From a virus: 22,598 bases of DNA. This document shows positions 6,914 to 14,963 of the stretch, piece after piece. The position numbers and the translations under genes are program-made. The notes beneath the pieces are model-generated. The model was not told where the DNA came from. It searched no databases and was given only the letters and a program-made list of their open reading frames with translations. Position 1 is the first letter of the stretch; each line of letters starts with the position of its first letter. The stretch spans positions 1 through 22,598 of IMG/VR virus record IMGVR_UViG_3300032668_000147. One strand, given 5' to 3'.

Positions 6914-9577
6914 ATGAGTTATGTAGACGCACTATACGATCGTGCTAAAGATCGTATCTATATCGTTGAACGCAACAACGGTAGTAGAGAATATAAAGAA
7001 TTCCCAGCAAATTATGTATTTTATTACGATGATCCCAAAGGTAAGTTCCGTACTATCTACGACACCCCTGTTAGTAGATTCAGCACTCGAGTAGGTAAAG
7101 AGTTCCATAAAGAACTACGCATGCAAAATGGTAAGCGTTTATGGGAAAGTGATATCAATCCTGTATTCCGTTGTTTAGAAGATAATTATTCTGGCGTTGC
7201 ATCACCTAAACTACAAACAGCGTTCTTCGATATTGAGGTAGACTTCGACCCCGAGCGTGGATATGCTCCTACTAATGATCCATTTAATGCTATCACTGCT
7301 ATTTCAGTATACTTAGATTGGTTAGACAAACTGGTTACCTTAGTAGTTCCTCCTAAGAGTTATAGTTGGGATTCAGCACAGGAAATATGTAATCAATATG
7401 AAAACTGTTTCTTGTTTGACCGTGAACAGGACATGTTAGACACATTCCTTAACTTAATCGACGATGCTGATATCTTAAGCGGTTGGAACAGTGAAGGCTA
7501 TGATATTCCCTATACAGTAGGTCGTATTGTGCGTGTATTAAGCAAAGATGATACTAGACGTTTATGTTTATGGGGTCAATATCCTAAACAACGTGAATTC
7601 GAGCGGTTTGGTGCTACCAGTATCACATTCGACTTAATTGGTCGTGTACACCTAGACTATATGCAATTATATCGAAAGTACACCTACGAAGAACGTCATA
7701 GTTACAGCTTAGATGCCATTGGTGAATATGAATTAGATGAGCGTAAGGTTGCCTATGAAGGTACCTTAGATCAACTGTACAACAAAGACTTTCCTAAGTT
7801 TATTGATTATAATAGACAGGATACTATGTTGCTAGGCAAGTTAGACAAGAAACTACGCTTTTTAGATCTGGCCAATGAACTTGCGCACGACAATACTGTA
7901 CTACTACAAACAACTATGGGTGCTGTAGCAGTCACAGAGCAGGCAATTATCAATCAAGCACATCAACAGGGCCTAGTAGTAATGAATCGTGCAGGCCGTG
8001 ATAGTCAAGGTGACACACAAGCGGCTGGTGCGTATGTAGCACATCCTAAAAAAGGTATGCATGAGTACATCGGTTCAGTGGATATTAACTCACTATACCC
8101 AAGTGCTATTCGTGCGCTGAATATGGGTCCAGAAACTATTGTAGGACAACTCCGTCCTATTATGACTGATCATTATATTCAACAAAAAATAGCTTCTGGT
8201 TCAAGTTTTGCTGATGCATGGGAAAATATGTTTGGCACCTTAGAATACGAAGCCGTTATGGAAAATAAAGCAGGTGTTGAAATTACTATCGATTGGGAAG
8301 GTGGGGCTGGGTCAACATCACATACCGCTAACGAAGTATGGAATATGATATTCAATAGCAATCAACCTTGGATTTTATCAGCCAATGGTACTATTTTTAG
8401 TTTTGAAACAGAAGCAATTGTACCTAGTTTGTTAAAGCGTTGGTATGCTGAACGTAAAGAACTACAGGCCAAAAAGAAAGAAGCCACTGATCCGGAAGAA
8501 ATTGCGTTCTGGGACAAGCGACAATTAGTTAAGAAAATTAACTTGAATAGCTTATATGGTGCACTATTGAATCCAGGTTGTCGTTTCTTTGATAAGCGTA
8601 TTGGACAGTCAACTACTCTTACTGGTCGTACTATTGCCAAACACATGGATGCGTTCATTAATGAATGTATTACCGGCAAGTATGATCACGTGGGCGATGC
8701 TATTATATACGGTGACACTGACTCATGTTATTTTAGTGCTTGGCCTGCCATTAAAGATGAAGTAGCTGCCGGCAATATCGAGTGGAATAAAGATATCGCT
8801 GTACAAATGTATGACAGCATATCAGATCAAGTTAACGAAAGTTTTCCAGCAATGATGGAACGTAGTTTTCATTGCCCACGCCATATGGGTGAAGTTATTA
8901 AAGGTGGGCGTGAAGTAGTTGCAAGCAAAGGTTTGTTTATTAAAAAGAAACGCTATGCTGTGTTGATCTATGACTTAGAGGGCAAGCGTTTAGATAAAGA
9001 AGGTAAACCGGGCAAAGTTAAGGCCATGGGTCTAGACTTAAAACGTAGTGATACTCCCAAAGTTGTGCAAGATTTCTTAAGTGATATTTTACATGATGTA
9101 TTAACTGGCAAGGATCGTGAATCTATTATTGAAAAAGTACGCGAATTTAAAATAGCATTCCAAGATCGTCCGGCTTGGGAAAAGGGCACACCTAAACGTG
9201 TTAACAACTTGACCAAATACACCGCCGCAGAAGCTCGTGAGGGTAAAGCCAATATGCCAGGACACGTTCGAGCCGCGATGAATTGGAATAACTTAAAACG
9301 TATGCATGGAGATAACTATAGTACCAGTATTGTTGATGGTATGAAAACTATTGTATGTAAACTTAAAGATAATCCTCTAGGATATACCAGTGTAGGTTAT
9401 CCAACAGATGAATTACATATCCCAACTTGGTTTAAAGATTTACCATTTGATGACGGATTAATGGAAACCACTATCGTAGATCAAAAGGTAGAAAATTTGC
9501 TAGGGGTACTTGATTGGGACATTGCTGCACATACTAATATTAACACAACATTTGACAGTTTGTTTAGTTTTGGATAA
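6914..9577 (+). CDS. 43: Family B DNA polymerase (T4 gp43-like)
   Basis: An 887-residue replicative polymerase, close to T4 gp43 (898). Proofreading domain: FFDIEVDFD with Asp106 and Glu108 (Exo I) and GWNSEGYDIPY (Exo II). Polymerase domain: motif A VDINSLYPS with Asp390, motif B KINLNSLYG with Lys541, Asn545 and Tyr548, motif C YGDTDS with Asp601 and Asp603. All catalytic residues are present, at positions parallel to those of T4. It copies the phage genome together with the sliding clamp encoded downstream. The start at 6914 has AGGAG four bases upstream, a rather short spacing. Clamp-loader genes 44/62 and regA, which lie between 43 and 45 in T4, are not present here. Several antisense frames inside it are shadows. 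Confidence 0.97.
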   Translation: MSYVDALYDRAKDRIYIVERNNGSREYKEFPANYVFYYDDPKGKFRTIYDTPVSRFSTRVGKEFHKELRMQNGKRLWESDINPVFRCLEDNYSGVASPKLQTAFFDIEVDFDPERGYAPTNDPFNAITAISVYLDWLDKLVTLVVPPKSYSWDSAQEICNQYENCFLFDREQDMLDTFLNLIDDADILSGWNSEGYDIPYTVGRIVRVLSKDDTRRLCLWGQYPKQREFERFGATSITFDLIGRVHLDYMQLYRKYTYEERHSYSLDAIGEYELDERKVAYEGTLDQLYNKDFPKFIDYNRQDTMLLGKLDKKLRFLDLANELAHDNTVLLQTTMGAVAVTEQAIINQAHQQGLVVMNRAGRDSQGDTQAAGAYVAHPKKGMHEYIGSVDINSLYPSAIRALNMGPETIVGQLRPIMTDHYIQQKIASGSSFADAWENMFGTLEYEAVMENKAGVEITIDWEGGAGSTSHTANEVWNMIFNSNQPWILSANGTIFSFETEAIVPSLLKRWYAERKELQAKKKEATDPEEIAFWDKRQLVKKINLNSLYGALLNPGCRFFDKRIGQSTTLTGRTIAKHMDAFINECITGKYDHVGDAIIYGDTDSCYFSAWPAIKDEVAAGNIEWNKDIAVQMYDSISDQVNESFPAMMERSFHCPRHMGEVIKGGREVVASKGLFIKKKRYAVLIYDLEGKRLDKEGKPGKVKAMGLDLKRSDTPKVVQDFLSDILHDVLTGKDRESIIEKVREFKIAFQDRPAWEKGTPKRVNNLTKYTAAEAREGKANMPGHVRAAMNWNNLKRMHGDNYSTSIVDGMKTIVCKLKDNPLGYTSVGYPTDELHIPTWFKDLPFDDGLMETTIVDQKVENLLGVLDWDIAAHTNINTTFDSLFSFG

Positions 9578-9580
9578 GAT

Positions 9581-10513
9581 ATGAAGACAATAAGTGAACT
9601 ATTAATTTTTAAAAATGATTTAACTAATCGATTAAAGACCTTAAACGATGGTTTGGCCGAATTTATGGATCAAAAAGCTATCAGCTTAAAGATGTCACAG
9701 ATTAATAACTTTAATGCTGGTTATGATGATCAAATACATCAATTAATTCAAATGTATCAGAATTTGGATACAGAAAATCAAAAGATTGTTCTTGGAGTAA
9801 AACAATTAATAGATCAGATTACTGTAGACATAGATGCATTAGCTAATCAACTGTTTAATACACCCGAGTTCCAAAGCAAGTTTGCTAATAAAGAGCCATC
9901 ATTGTATCCAATGAATCAAGATCTATTAGAAATCATCAAGGTTAGAATTCGACAATATGGTGATTGGCACTATCCAGGATTACAGCTTAATACACGAGAA
10001 AAGCAGTGGATTGACTGTATGATTACTTGTGATCCCCTGTATCTAGTAGGAGAAAACATAGATCAGCTTAATGATGTAATTAAAGATTATCCAAAACAAT
10101 ATCAAGATAGACTACGATTATACACAGTTGATCAATTTGGGGAATTACCTCAAGAGCAGTTTGGATTTATATTATGCTGGAATTTATTTGAATATTGCAC
10201 AATTACTGAAATTGAACCTTATTTAAACTCAGTCTACAACCTACTTAGACCAGGTGGGGTATTCATGTTTAGTTACAATAATTGTGATGTTGTTTCATCT
10301 GCTAAATCAACTGAATCAGAGATATTTAACTACAATACTGTGCGTGCTATGCAGGCCGCATGTGAAAAAACAGGATATGAAGTACTATCTTTCGAAGATG
10401 GAGGTGTTGAGCATTGGAAATCACCATATACCAGTTGGGCAGAAATTAAGAAACCGGGCGAATTATCTACAGTAAAAGCACACCAGGCACTTGGAAAAAT
10501 ATTACCGAAATAA
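9581..10513 (+). CDS. Methyltransferase-like protein with N-terminal coiled coil
   Basis: A 310-residue protein in two parts. Residues 1 to about 95 are polar and helical with heptad-like leucines and isoleucines, probably a coiled coil or helical bundle. The C-terminal half resembles the later part of a class I methyltransferase: FGFILCWNLFEYC, then YLNSVYNLLRPGGVFMFSYNN and a GYEVLSFEDGG strand. The glycine-rich motif I is poorly formed (DPLYLVGENI may be its place), so SAM binding is uncertain and a structural or degenerate role is possible. It lies three bases after the polymerase stop and before the clamp. That location suggests a replication- or DNA-linked role, but this is only context. 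Confidence 0.6.
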   Translation: MKTISELLIFKNDLTNRLKTLNDGLAEFMDQKAISLKMSQINNFNAGYDDQIHQLIQMYQNLDTENQKIVLGVKQLIDQITVDIDALANQLFNTPEFQSKFANKEPSLYPMNQDLLEIIKVRIRQYGDWHYPGLQLNTREKQWIDCMITCDPLYLVGENIDQLNDVIKDYPKQYQDRLRLYTVDQFGELPQEQFGFILCWNLFEYCTITEIEPYLNSVYNLLRPGGVFMFSYNNCDVVSSAKSTESEIFNYNTVRAMQAACEKTGYEVLSFEDGGVEHWKSPYTSWAEIKKPGELSTVKAHQALGKILPK

Positions 10514-10542
10514 TTGTAAAACCTAAATACATCATATACAAT
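10514..10542 (+). promoter_or_regulatory. Sigma70-like promoter for the sliding clamp
   Basis: TTGTAA (10514-10519), a 17-base spacer, then TACAAT (10537-10542, five of six matches to the -10 consensus). Inside the spacer is CCTAAATA (10522-10529). The stretch from CCTAAATA to 10550 aligns with bases 17479-17506 before folE at 23 of 28 positions with one gap. A strong ribosome site AAAGGAG follows at 10551-10557. Confidence 0.6.
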
Positions 10543-10563
10543 ATATTATCAAAGGAGAAGTAA

Positions 10564-11298
10564 ATGAAAGATCATCTATTAGACATCGTAAAAAACACTT
10601 ATGGATTAGGAATTATCGATCTAGTTAAAGTAACAGGTACAAGTAAAGAAACTTCGATCGAAGCAATTGCTGAAGATCGCAGTGTTATTGTACAAGCAAA
10701 AGTAAACAATCCAGTACCAGAGTTTATTGGTGTATTTGGTATGCCAAATTTAGGTAAACTAAACACAATCTTAGGTATTCCGGAATACAAAGAAAATGCT
10801 AAGATTTCATTAAACACACAAGACAAAGATGGTGTAACTGTGCCAACAGGACTACACTTTGAAAACAAAGCAGGCGACTTTAAAAACGACTATCGTTTTA
10901 TGAGTCAAGAAATTATCAGCGACAAAGTTAAAAGTGTTATTTCACGCAAACAACTAAGCTGGGACGTAGAGTTTGAACCAACTGTAGCAAATATTCAACG
11001 TTTAAAGTTTATGTCAAGTGCAAATAGTGATGAAGTAATATTTACTGCCAAGACTGACGGCAAAAACTTGAAAATGTTCTTTGGTGATCATAGTTCACAT
11101 GCAGGTAACTTTGTATTCCAAGCTGATATTACTGGTTCATTGACTAAACCATTGTCATTTCCTGTAGCGGCTGTGATCAGTATCTTAAATTTAAGCGGTG
11201 ATAAAACATTCCGATTAAGTAATGATGGTGTATTACAAATTAGTGTAGATACAGGTCTAGCAACTTACAACTATATCTTACCAGCACAATCAAAATAG
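10564..11298 (+). CDS. 45: DNA polymerase sliding clamp (T4 gp45-like)
   Basis: A 244-residue protein, near the 228 of T4 gp45. The chain follows the clamp pattern of repeated beta-alpha-beta units: EFIGVFGMPNLGKLNTILG in the first domain, WDVEFEPTVANIQRLKFMSS in the linker and second domain, then FVFQADITGSLTKPLSFPV and a C-terminal strand set ending in TYNYILPA. The clamp forms a ring on DNA that tethers the polymerase and, in T4, also activates late transcription. It has the best ribosome site in the window and its own promoter, as expected for a protein needed in quantity. It shares the replication neighbourhood with the polymerase gene. Assignment is by pattern and context. Confidence 0.85.
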   Translation: MKDHLLDIVKNTYGLGIIDLVKVTGTSKETSIEAIAEDRSVIVQAKVNNPVPEFIGVFGMPNLGKLNTILGIPEYKENAKISLNTQDKDGVTVPTGLHFENKAGDFKNDYRFMSQEIISDKVKSVISRKQLSWDVEFEPTVANIQRLKFMSSANSDEVIFTAKTDGKNLKMFFGDHSSHAGNFVFQADITGSLTKPLSFPVAAVISILNLSGDKTFRLSNDGVLQISVDTGLATYNYILPAQSK

Positions 11299-11299
11299 C

Positions 11300-11638
11300 A
11301 TGATTAAAAACCTAACAACAAGTAGTGCCTACGTAACAGTAACAGGAAACTATCCTCCAAACATTTACAATAATGGTATGCTGAATGTTGGGCAGTTAAG
11401 ATACAACCCCACTAATCAATCAGTAGAAGTCTATGACGGTAGTAGTTGGCAACTGATGAGTCAGGGTGTAACTGTTGGTCTAAGCTGGGATGCTGATAGT
11501 GCTATTCGTTGGGCTATAGAAAAACAGCGAGAAGAAGCTACTCTTAAAGAGCGCATGGAAAAGCATCCTGGGCTTAAAGATGCTTATGAGAAGTTTCAAG
11601 TCATGGATATTCTTACCAAAGAAGAAGATGCTCAATGA
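11300..11638 (+). CDS. Small phage protein with fibre-like beta motif and helical tail, 112 aa
   Basis: Starts one base after the clamp stop. Residues about 20-55 contain GQLRYNPTNQSVEVYDGSSWQ, a beta-hairpin motif often seen in tail-fibre and other virion proteins. From about 65 the protein changes to charged helices (SAIRWAIEKQREEATLKERM, then HPGLKDAYEKF). The C-terminal HPxLKDxxE segment resembles the next small protein, suggesting a shared module. Its exact role is unknown; a virion-associated or assembly role is a guess based on the beta motif. The gene ends four bases into the following 52-codon gene. Confidence 0.6.
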   Translation: MIKNLTTSSAYVTVTGNYPPNIYNNGMLNVGQLRYNPTNQSVEVYDGSSWQLMSQGVTVGLSWDADSAIRWAIEKQREEATLKERMEKHPGLKDAYEKFQVMDILTKEEDAQ

Positions 11639-11793
11639 CGCACAGTAATATTCGAACTACCTTTAAGTTAGTGGCAGAACGTCTGGTAGAATGGGAATGG
11701 TACGAACGCTTTATAGCACAAAACCCGGATTTAAAAGATCGCTGGGAACAACATAAAACATACGAGAAATTAAAAGATGACACACGAGATTGA
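11635..11793 (+). CDS. 52-aa small protein, related to the tail of the preceding one
   Basis: A short frame fills the space between the 112-residue protein and the DpdA-like gene: ATG at 11635 in an ATGA overlap with the upstream stop, TGA at 11791-11793. Its end overlaps the DpdA-like start by 17 bases. The product is helical and charged, with AERLVEWEWYERFIAQNPDL followed by KDRWEQHKTYEKL. NPDLKDRWE lines up with HPGLKDAYE of the preceding protein, and both are followed by similar helical ends, so a tandem duplication of a small module is likely. Start/stop interlocking supports a real gene. Function unknown. Confidence 0.65.
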   Translation: MTHSNIRTTFKLVAERLVEWEWYERFIAQNPDLKDRWEQHKTYEKLKDDTRD

Positions 11794-13342
11794 TAATTTA
11801 ACCAGTAAACAGAAAGATTATGCTGTATTCCTACCAGCATTGAGTGGTTTTTATGCCACTTACGTAGGAAAACAACGTTTTCCGGATGCTAACGGTAACT
11901 TGTATGTTGACAGCACACGTATTCCAGCAAACTTTGAAAATGGCATGGAAGGACTTAATTGGCTCAATCCAACTGAAGCTTACTTTCCCTATCACTGGAG
12001 TTTGTATTCAGCAGGTCACGCAGAGTTAGATGTTAACAAGCACAGTCCAAAAGAAGACATGGTCAGAAACAGAGATCGCAGTAAGAGTTTTATCCTAGGT
12101 GATTCAGGTGGTTTCCAAATTGGTAAGGGTGTTTGGGAAGGTGATTGGAAGGATCCTAACTGCCCTAAAGCACAAAAGAAACGTGAATTAGTATTAACTT
12201 GGATGGACGCATACATGGATTATGGTATGTGTTTAGATATCCCAGCTTGGGTGGCCCGTAGTCCGGCAGGTCGTAAAGCCACAGGTATTAATACCTATGA
12301 CGAAGCTGTACAAGGCACTTACATAAACAATGATTGGTTTATTAACAATCGTAATGGTAACTGTAAGTTCTTAAACGTTCTTCAGGGCGAAACACATGCT
12401 GATGCAGACGATTGGTATGATCGTATGAAAAAGTACTGTGATCCTAAGCAATATCCAGGCCGTCATTTTAATGGATGGGCTATGGGTGGACAGAACATGT
12501 GTGATGTTCATTTAATTCTAAGACGTTTAGTAGCATTGCGCTACGATAATTTACTACAAGAAGGCGTTCATGATTGGATGCACTTCTTGGGTACAAGTAA
12601 GCTAGAATGGGCTTGTTTGCTAACTGATATTCAACGTGCTGTAAGAAAATATGTCAACCCAGCATTTACTATATCCTTTGATTGCGCAAGCCCATTCCTG
12701 GCTTCTGCTAACGGGCAAATTTATATCCAAACTGAAATTGAAGATCGTAAGAAATGGGTATATCGTATGGTCCCAAGTGTAGATGATAAAAAATACGCCA
12801 AAGATTCACGTAAGTTTAGTGATGCTGTACTACAAGATGGTCGTTTTGCTAATTTCACAGACAGTCCTATAAGTAATCGTATACAGATCAATGATGTATG
12901 TTATTATGCTAAAGGTGACCTAAATAAAATAGGTAAAGAAGGTAAGACATCATGGGATAGTTTCAGTTACGCTATTCAAATGGGTCATAACGTTTGGAGC
13001 CATATTAATAGTGTACAAGAAGCAAATAGACAGTATGATCAAGGAGTTGTACCATATATGTTAGTACAAGAAACATTTGATCGTGTATACTTTAAAAATG
13101 TGGTTGATAGCATTTTTGCCGCACCAGATCGTGCAAGTGCAGAAGCTATTATTGAATATCATAATAAGTTTTGGCAACAGATTATCGGTACACGTGGCGC
13201 AACAGGTAAGAAAACTATTAATGCCAATACCTTTTATAATAGAAACTACCAAGAAGTTGAAGTTGAAGTAGAGCATCACCGTGATGACAGTGGTTTAGAT
13301 GAAAGCAAATTAGATGATTTAGAAGCAGGATTGGGGGAATAA
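11777..13342 (+). CDS. dpdA: DpdA-like DNA 7-deazaguanine transglycosylase (TGT superfamily)
   Basis: A 521-residue protein of the tRNA-guanine transglycosylase superfamily. DSGGFQIGKG gives Asp109, the substrate-binding Asp of the family; LDIPAW gives Asp154; GWAMGGQ is the substrate-loop glycine motif; FDCASPFLASANG gives Asp302, at the place of the catalytic nucleophile in TGT (DCxxPTRxARNG). I see no CxCxxC zinc motif of bacterial tRNA enzymes, and the protein is longer than bacterial Tgt (about 375). DpdA proteins exchange guanine in DNA for a 7-deazaguanine made by the FolE-QueD-QueE route, and those enzymes are encoded in this window. The acidic C-terminal tail (EVEVEVEHH then DESKLDDLEAG) is unusual. 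Archaeosine-type tRNA activity is the alternative. Confidence 0.8.
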   Translation: MTHEIDNLTSKQKDYAVFLPALSGFYATYVGKQRFPDANGNLYVDSTRIPANFENGMEGLNWLNPTEAYFPYHWSLYSAGHAELDVNKHSPKEDMVRNRDRSKSFILGDSGGFQIGKGVWEGDWKDPNCPKAQKKRELVLTWMDAYMDYGMCLDIPAWVARSPAGRKATGINTYDEAVQGTYINNDWFINNRNGNCKFLNVLQGETHADADDWYDRMKKYCDPKQYPGRHFNGWAMGGQNMCDVHLILRRLVALRYDNLLQEGVHDWMHFLGTSKLEWACLLTDIQRAVRKYVNPAFTISFDCASPFLASANGQIYIQTEIEDRKKWVYRMVPSVDDKKYAKDSRKFSDAVLQDGRFANFTDSPISNRIQINDVCYYAKGDLNKIGKEGKTSWDSFSYAIQMGHNVWSHINSVQEANRQYDQGVVPYMLVQETFDRVYFKNVVDSIFAAPDRASAEAIIEYHNKFWQQIIGTRGATGKKTINANTFYNRNYQEVEVEVEHHRDDSGLDESKLDDLEAGLGE

Positions 13343-13527
13343 TGGATAAAACAAAACTAGAAGGTCATTTAGCAGAGTTAGAACAATACCATACCGGGCT
13401 TGACAAACAGATCAAAGAAGGTTATACTAATTACTTAGATGATATCGGTTTAAGTAAAATGAAACAAGAGAAAGCGTATATACGTCGTCAAATTGAAGAA
13501 ACTAGGGAAAAGTTAATTAAACTATGA
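13342..13527 (+). CDS. DUF465/YdcH-like small coiled-coil protein
   Basis: A 61-residue helical protein: LEGHLAELEQYHTGLDKQI in the first helix, a short link around NYLDDIGLSKM, and a second helix KQEKAYIRRQIEETREKL. This helix-turn-helix hairpin with a leading LxxHLAxLExxHxxLD pattern matches the DUF465 (YdcH/SlyX-like) family, whose function is not established. Its start shares one base with the stop of the DpdA-like gene and its end interlocks (ATGA) with the next gene, so it is part of the same translational unit. It may be a scaffold or assembly partner; that is only inference. Confidence 0.6.
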   Translation: MDKTKLEGHLAELEQYHTGLDKQIKEGYTNYLDDIGLSKMKQEKAYIRRQIEETREKLIKL

Positions 13528-14081
13528 AACGTGTTTATAATGAAGGTGTAGCCGAAGCAGTAACATTCTTTGTAGGTGAAGAAATTGAGCGTACTCCCGC
13601 TTACGGAATGCCTACGTTATTTGTTGTAGGAGTACACGAGGCTGATGAAATCTTAGCAATAATCAACGATTACAATGCTAAATGTCAATTAACACCTAAT
13701 CAGATTAAACACATTTACTTTGGTGCTAATCAAAGTTTTGATGCCAACGGTGACGTTAACAATGTTGGTGTTTGGCGCCCTTGGGAAGATATGATCCATG
13801 TATGCTTAGAAGCAGGTTTCTGGTGTACCTTAGATTTAGATGTAAAGGATGTAGCAGGATTAGTAGAAGGTGGATTAATTGAGAAACGTAGATTTATTCC
13901 GCAGATTTCGGTTAAATTGCCCTATTTACAACATCTAGGTTATAATGCTACAATTAAGCTAGACGATGTAGACTTCAATGCAACCAATCCAGGTGTGTGG
14001 TGTCATACATTAAATTCATTAACCACTAGAGAAACCTTTACCGATTGGGATCAATATGGTAAAGATGAGATTATTAAATGA
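13524..14081 (+). CDS. Unknown protein next to DpdA, 185 aa
   Basis: An alpha/beta protein with several conserved-looking motifs: EEIERTPAYGMPTLFVVG near the N-terminus, YFGANQSF, then FWCTLDLDVKDV, RRFIPQISVKLPYLQHLGYN and DVDFNATNPGVWCH. The repeated beta-strand followed by helix spacing would fit a Rossmann-like or small barrel fold. I recall related proteins in T4-like phages of aquatic bacteria but cannot name a function. It sits four bases from a DpdA-associated gene and close to the QueD-like gene, with 4-base overlaps on both sides, so a role in base modification is a reasonable hypothesis. Confidence 0.65.
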   Translation: MKRVYNEGVAEAVTFFVGEEIERTPAYGMPTLFVVGVHEADEILAIINDYNAKCQLTPNQIKHIYFGANQSFDANGDVNNVGVWRPWEDMIHVCLEAGFWCTLDLDVKDVAGLVEGGLIEKRRFIPQISVKLPYLQHLGYNATIKLDDVDFNATNPGVWCHTLNSLTTRETFTDWDQYGKDEIIK

Positions 14082-14269
14082 TTAAATTATATAAAGAATG
14101 GGTAGAAAGCAAGCGTCTAGCTAATCTACAGGCCAGAGTAACTATAGCTACTGAATTAGAAAAACTTCCATATATGAGTAAACGTTTTATTCTAACAGAG
14201 TGTTTATTAACCCCAGACCAACTTGCTCGCAATGATGCGCTGTGGTCAGAAGAGCATGGTAGAGTATGA
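14078..14269 (+). CDS. Hypothetical small protein, 63 aa
   Basis: Starts in an ATGA overlap with the previous stop and ends in one with the next start. It is a helical, charged protein with the segment YMSKRFILTECLLTPDQLAR and the end NDALWSEEHGRV. The pattern of a basic helix, a turn and a helix ending in WSEE suggests a small DNA- or protein-binding unit. No family is recognised. An antisense frame over the same bases is a shadow. Confidence 0.6.
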   Translation: MIKLYKEWVESKRLANLQARVTIATELEKLPYMSKRFILTECLLTPDQLARNDALWSEEHGRV

Positions 14270-14715
14270 TACAAGCAGAACGTGATCTAGTAGATAGAAT
14301 TATAATTGCAGCTAAGAGAAAGATCTGGGTTAGCTTTACCAAAGAAGGAATTCACTGTTATCCAGCGGCCGCCACTGACCCATTACTTAAAACTGGAGAT
14401 GAATATGATGTATCGTTCCTTGCTAATCCTCATCGTCATATTTTCCATTTCAGGGTGTCAATTGATGTGTGGCACAATGACAGGGACATCGAGTTCATCC
14501 AATTCAAACGATGGCTTGAAAGCCTGTATGTGGGTCAGGGTTCCGTATTAGAATTAAATTATAAATCATGCGAAATGATCGCAGATGACCTATACGTGCA
14601 GATTGCACAAAAGTATCCCAATCGTGATGTTCACATTGAAGTAAGTGAAGATGGCGAAAACGGGTGTTTCATTGAGTACAACCGTACTCGTCCTCACCAA
14701 ACTGTCACTATTTAA
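14266..14715 (+). CDS. queD: QueD-like T-fold protein (probable 6-carboxytetrahydropterin synthase homologue)
   Basis: A 149-residue protein whose order of motifs follows QueD/PTPS: GIHCYPAA with His30 and Cys31, then PHRHIFHF with His56 and His58 (the HxH zinc pair, HGH in QueD), IEFIQFKRWLES where QueD has its DF--LK helix, SCEMIADDL with Glu103 where T-fold enzymes bind the pterin or purine ring, and VSEDGENGCFIEY at the end (ET----xY in QueD). QueD converts dihydroneopterin triphosphate, the FolE product, to the QueE substrate. Divergence is large (HRH not HGH, no clear Dh--LN motif), so it may be a QueD with changed chemistry or another T-fold member. Context with FolE, QueE and DpdA supports the call. 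Confidence 0.5.
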   Translation: MIQAERDLVDRIIIAAKRKIWVSFTKEGIHCYPAAATDPLLKTGDEYDVSFLANPHRHIFHFRVSIDVWHNDRDIEFIQFKRWLESLYVGQGSVLELNYKSCEMIADDLYVQIAQKYPNRDVHIEVSEDGENGCFIEYNRTRPHQTVTI

Positions 14716-14719
14716 GGAG
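14714..14719 (+). promoter_or_regulatory. Ribosome binding site that fixes a GTG start
   Basis: AAGGAG lies 7 bases before the GTG at 14727 and right after the previous stop codon. No ATG is available at this position and the protein N-terminus MANPAWLNKYL is coherent from here, so the GTG is the start. Confidence 0.6.
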
Positions 14720-14726
14720 ATTTAAC

Positions 14727-14963
14727 GTGGCAAATCCAGCATGGCTTAACAAATACCTTCGTATGAAGCCTGAAGTAACACAAATCTATAACGACTTAGA
14801 CGCATGGTTAAACTACTGTCGTTTCCACATGATCAAATACAACGAAGCTGACTTATATAAGTCACCTGCTTATCGTGAATGGCAAGAAAAGCGTAAACGT
14901 CGTGAACAATGGCGTCAACGTCAAGGCCAACCTACAGGTTATCAAGGTCGGAATCCACGCTAA
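14727..14963 (+). CDS. Small basic protein, 78 aa
   Basis: A helical N-terminal part (AWLNKYLRMKPEVTQIYNDL, then AWLNYCRFHMIKYN) leads into a SPAYREWQ segment and a strongly basic, glutamine-rich tail (RKRREQWRQRQGQ and GYQGRNPR). The tail would favour nucleic acid binding. It uses a GTG start with a good ribosome site. Its stop overlaps the start of the glycosyltransferase gene by one base. It is conserved-looking but I do not recognise a family. Confidence 0.6.
   Translation: MANPAWLNKYLRMKPEVTQIYNDLDAWLNYCRFHMIKYNEADLYKSPAYREWQEKRKRREQWRQRQGQPTGYQGRNPR

Noticed and set aside
8968-9252. Minus-strand open frame inside the DNA polymerase gene
   Set aside because: Antisense shadow of a well-supported gene; no ribosome site and no recognisable protein motif.
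11777-13342. Reading the transglycosylase as an ordinary bacterial tRNA-guanine transglycosylase
   Set aside because: It is about 150 residues longer, lacks a visible CxCxxC zinc motif and sits in a phage with a 7-deazaguanine pathway, so DpdA-like is preferred.
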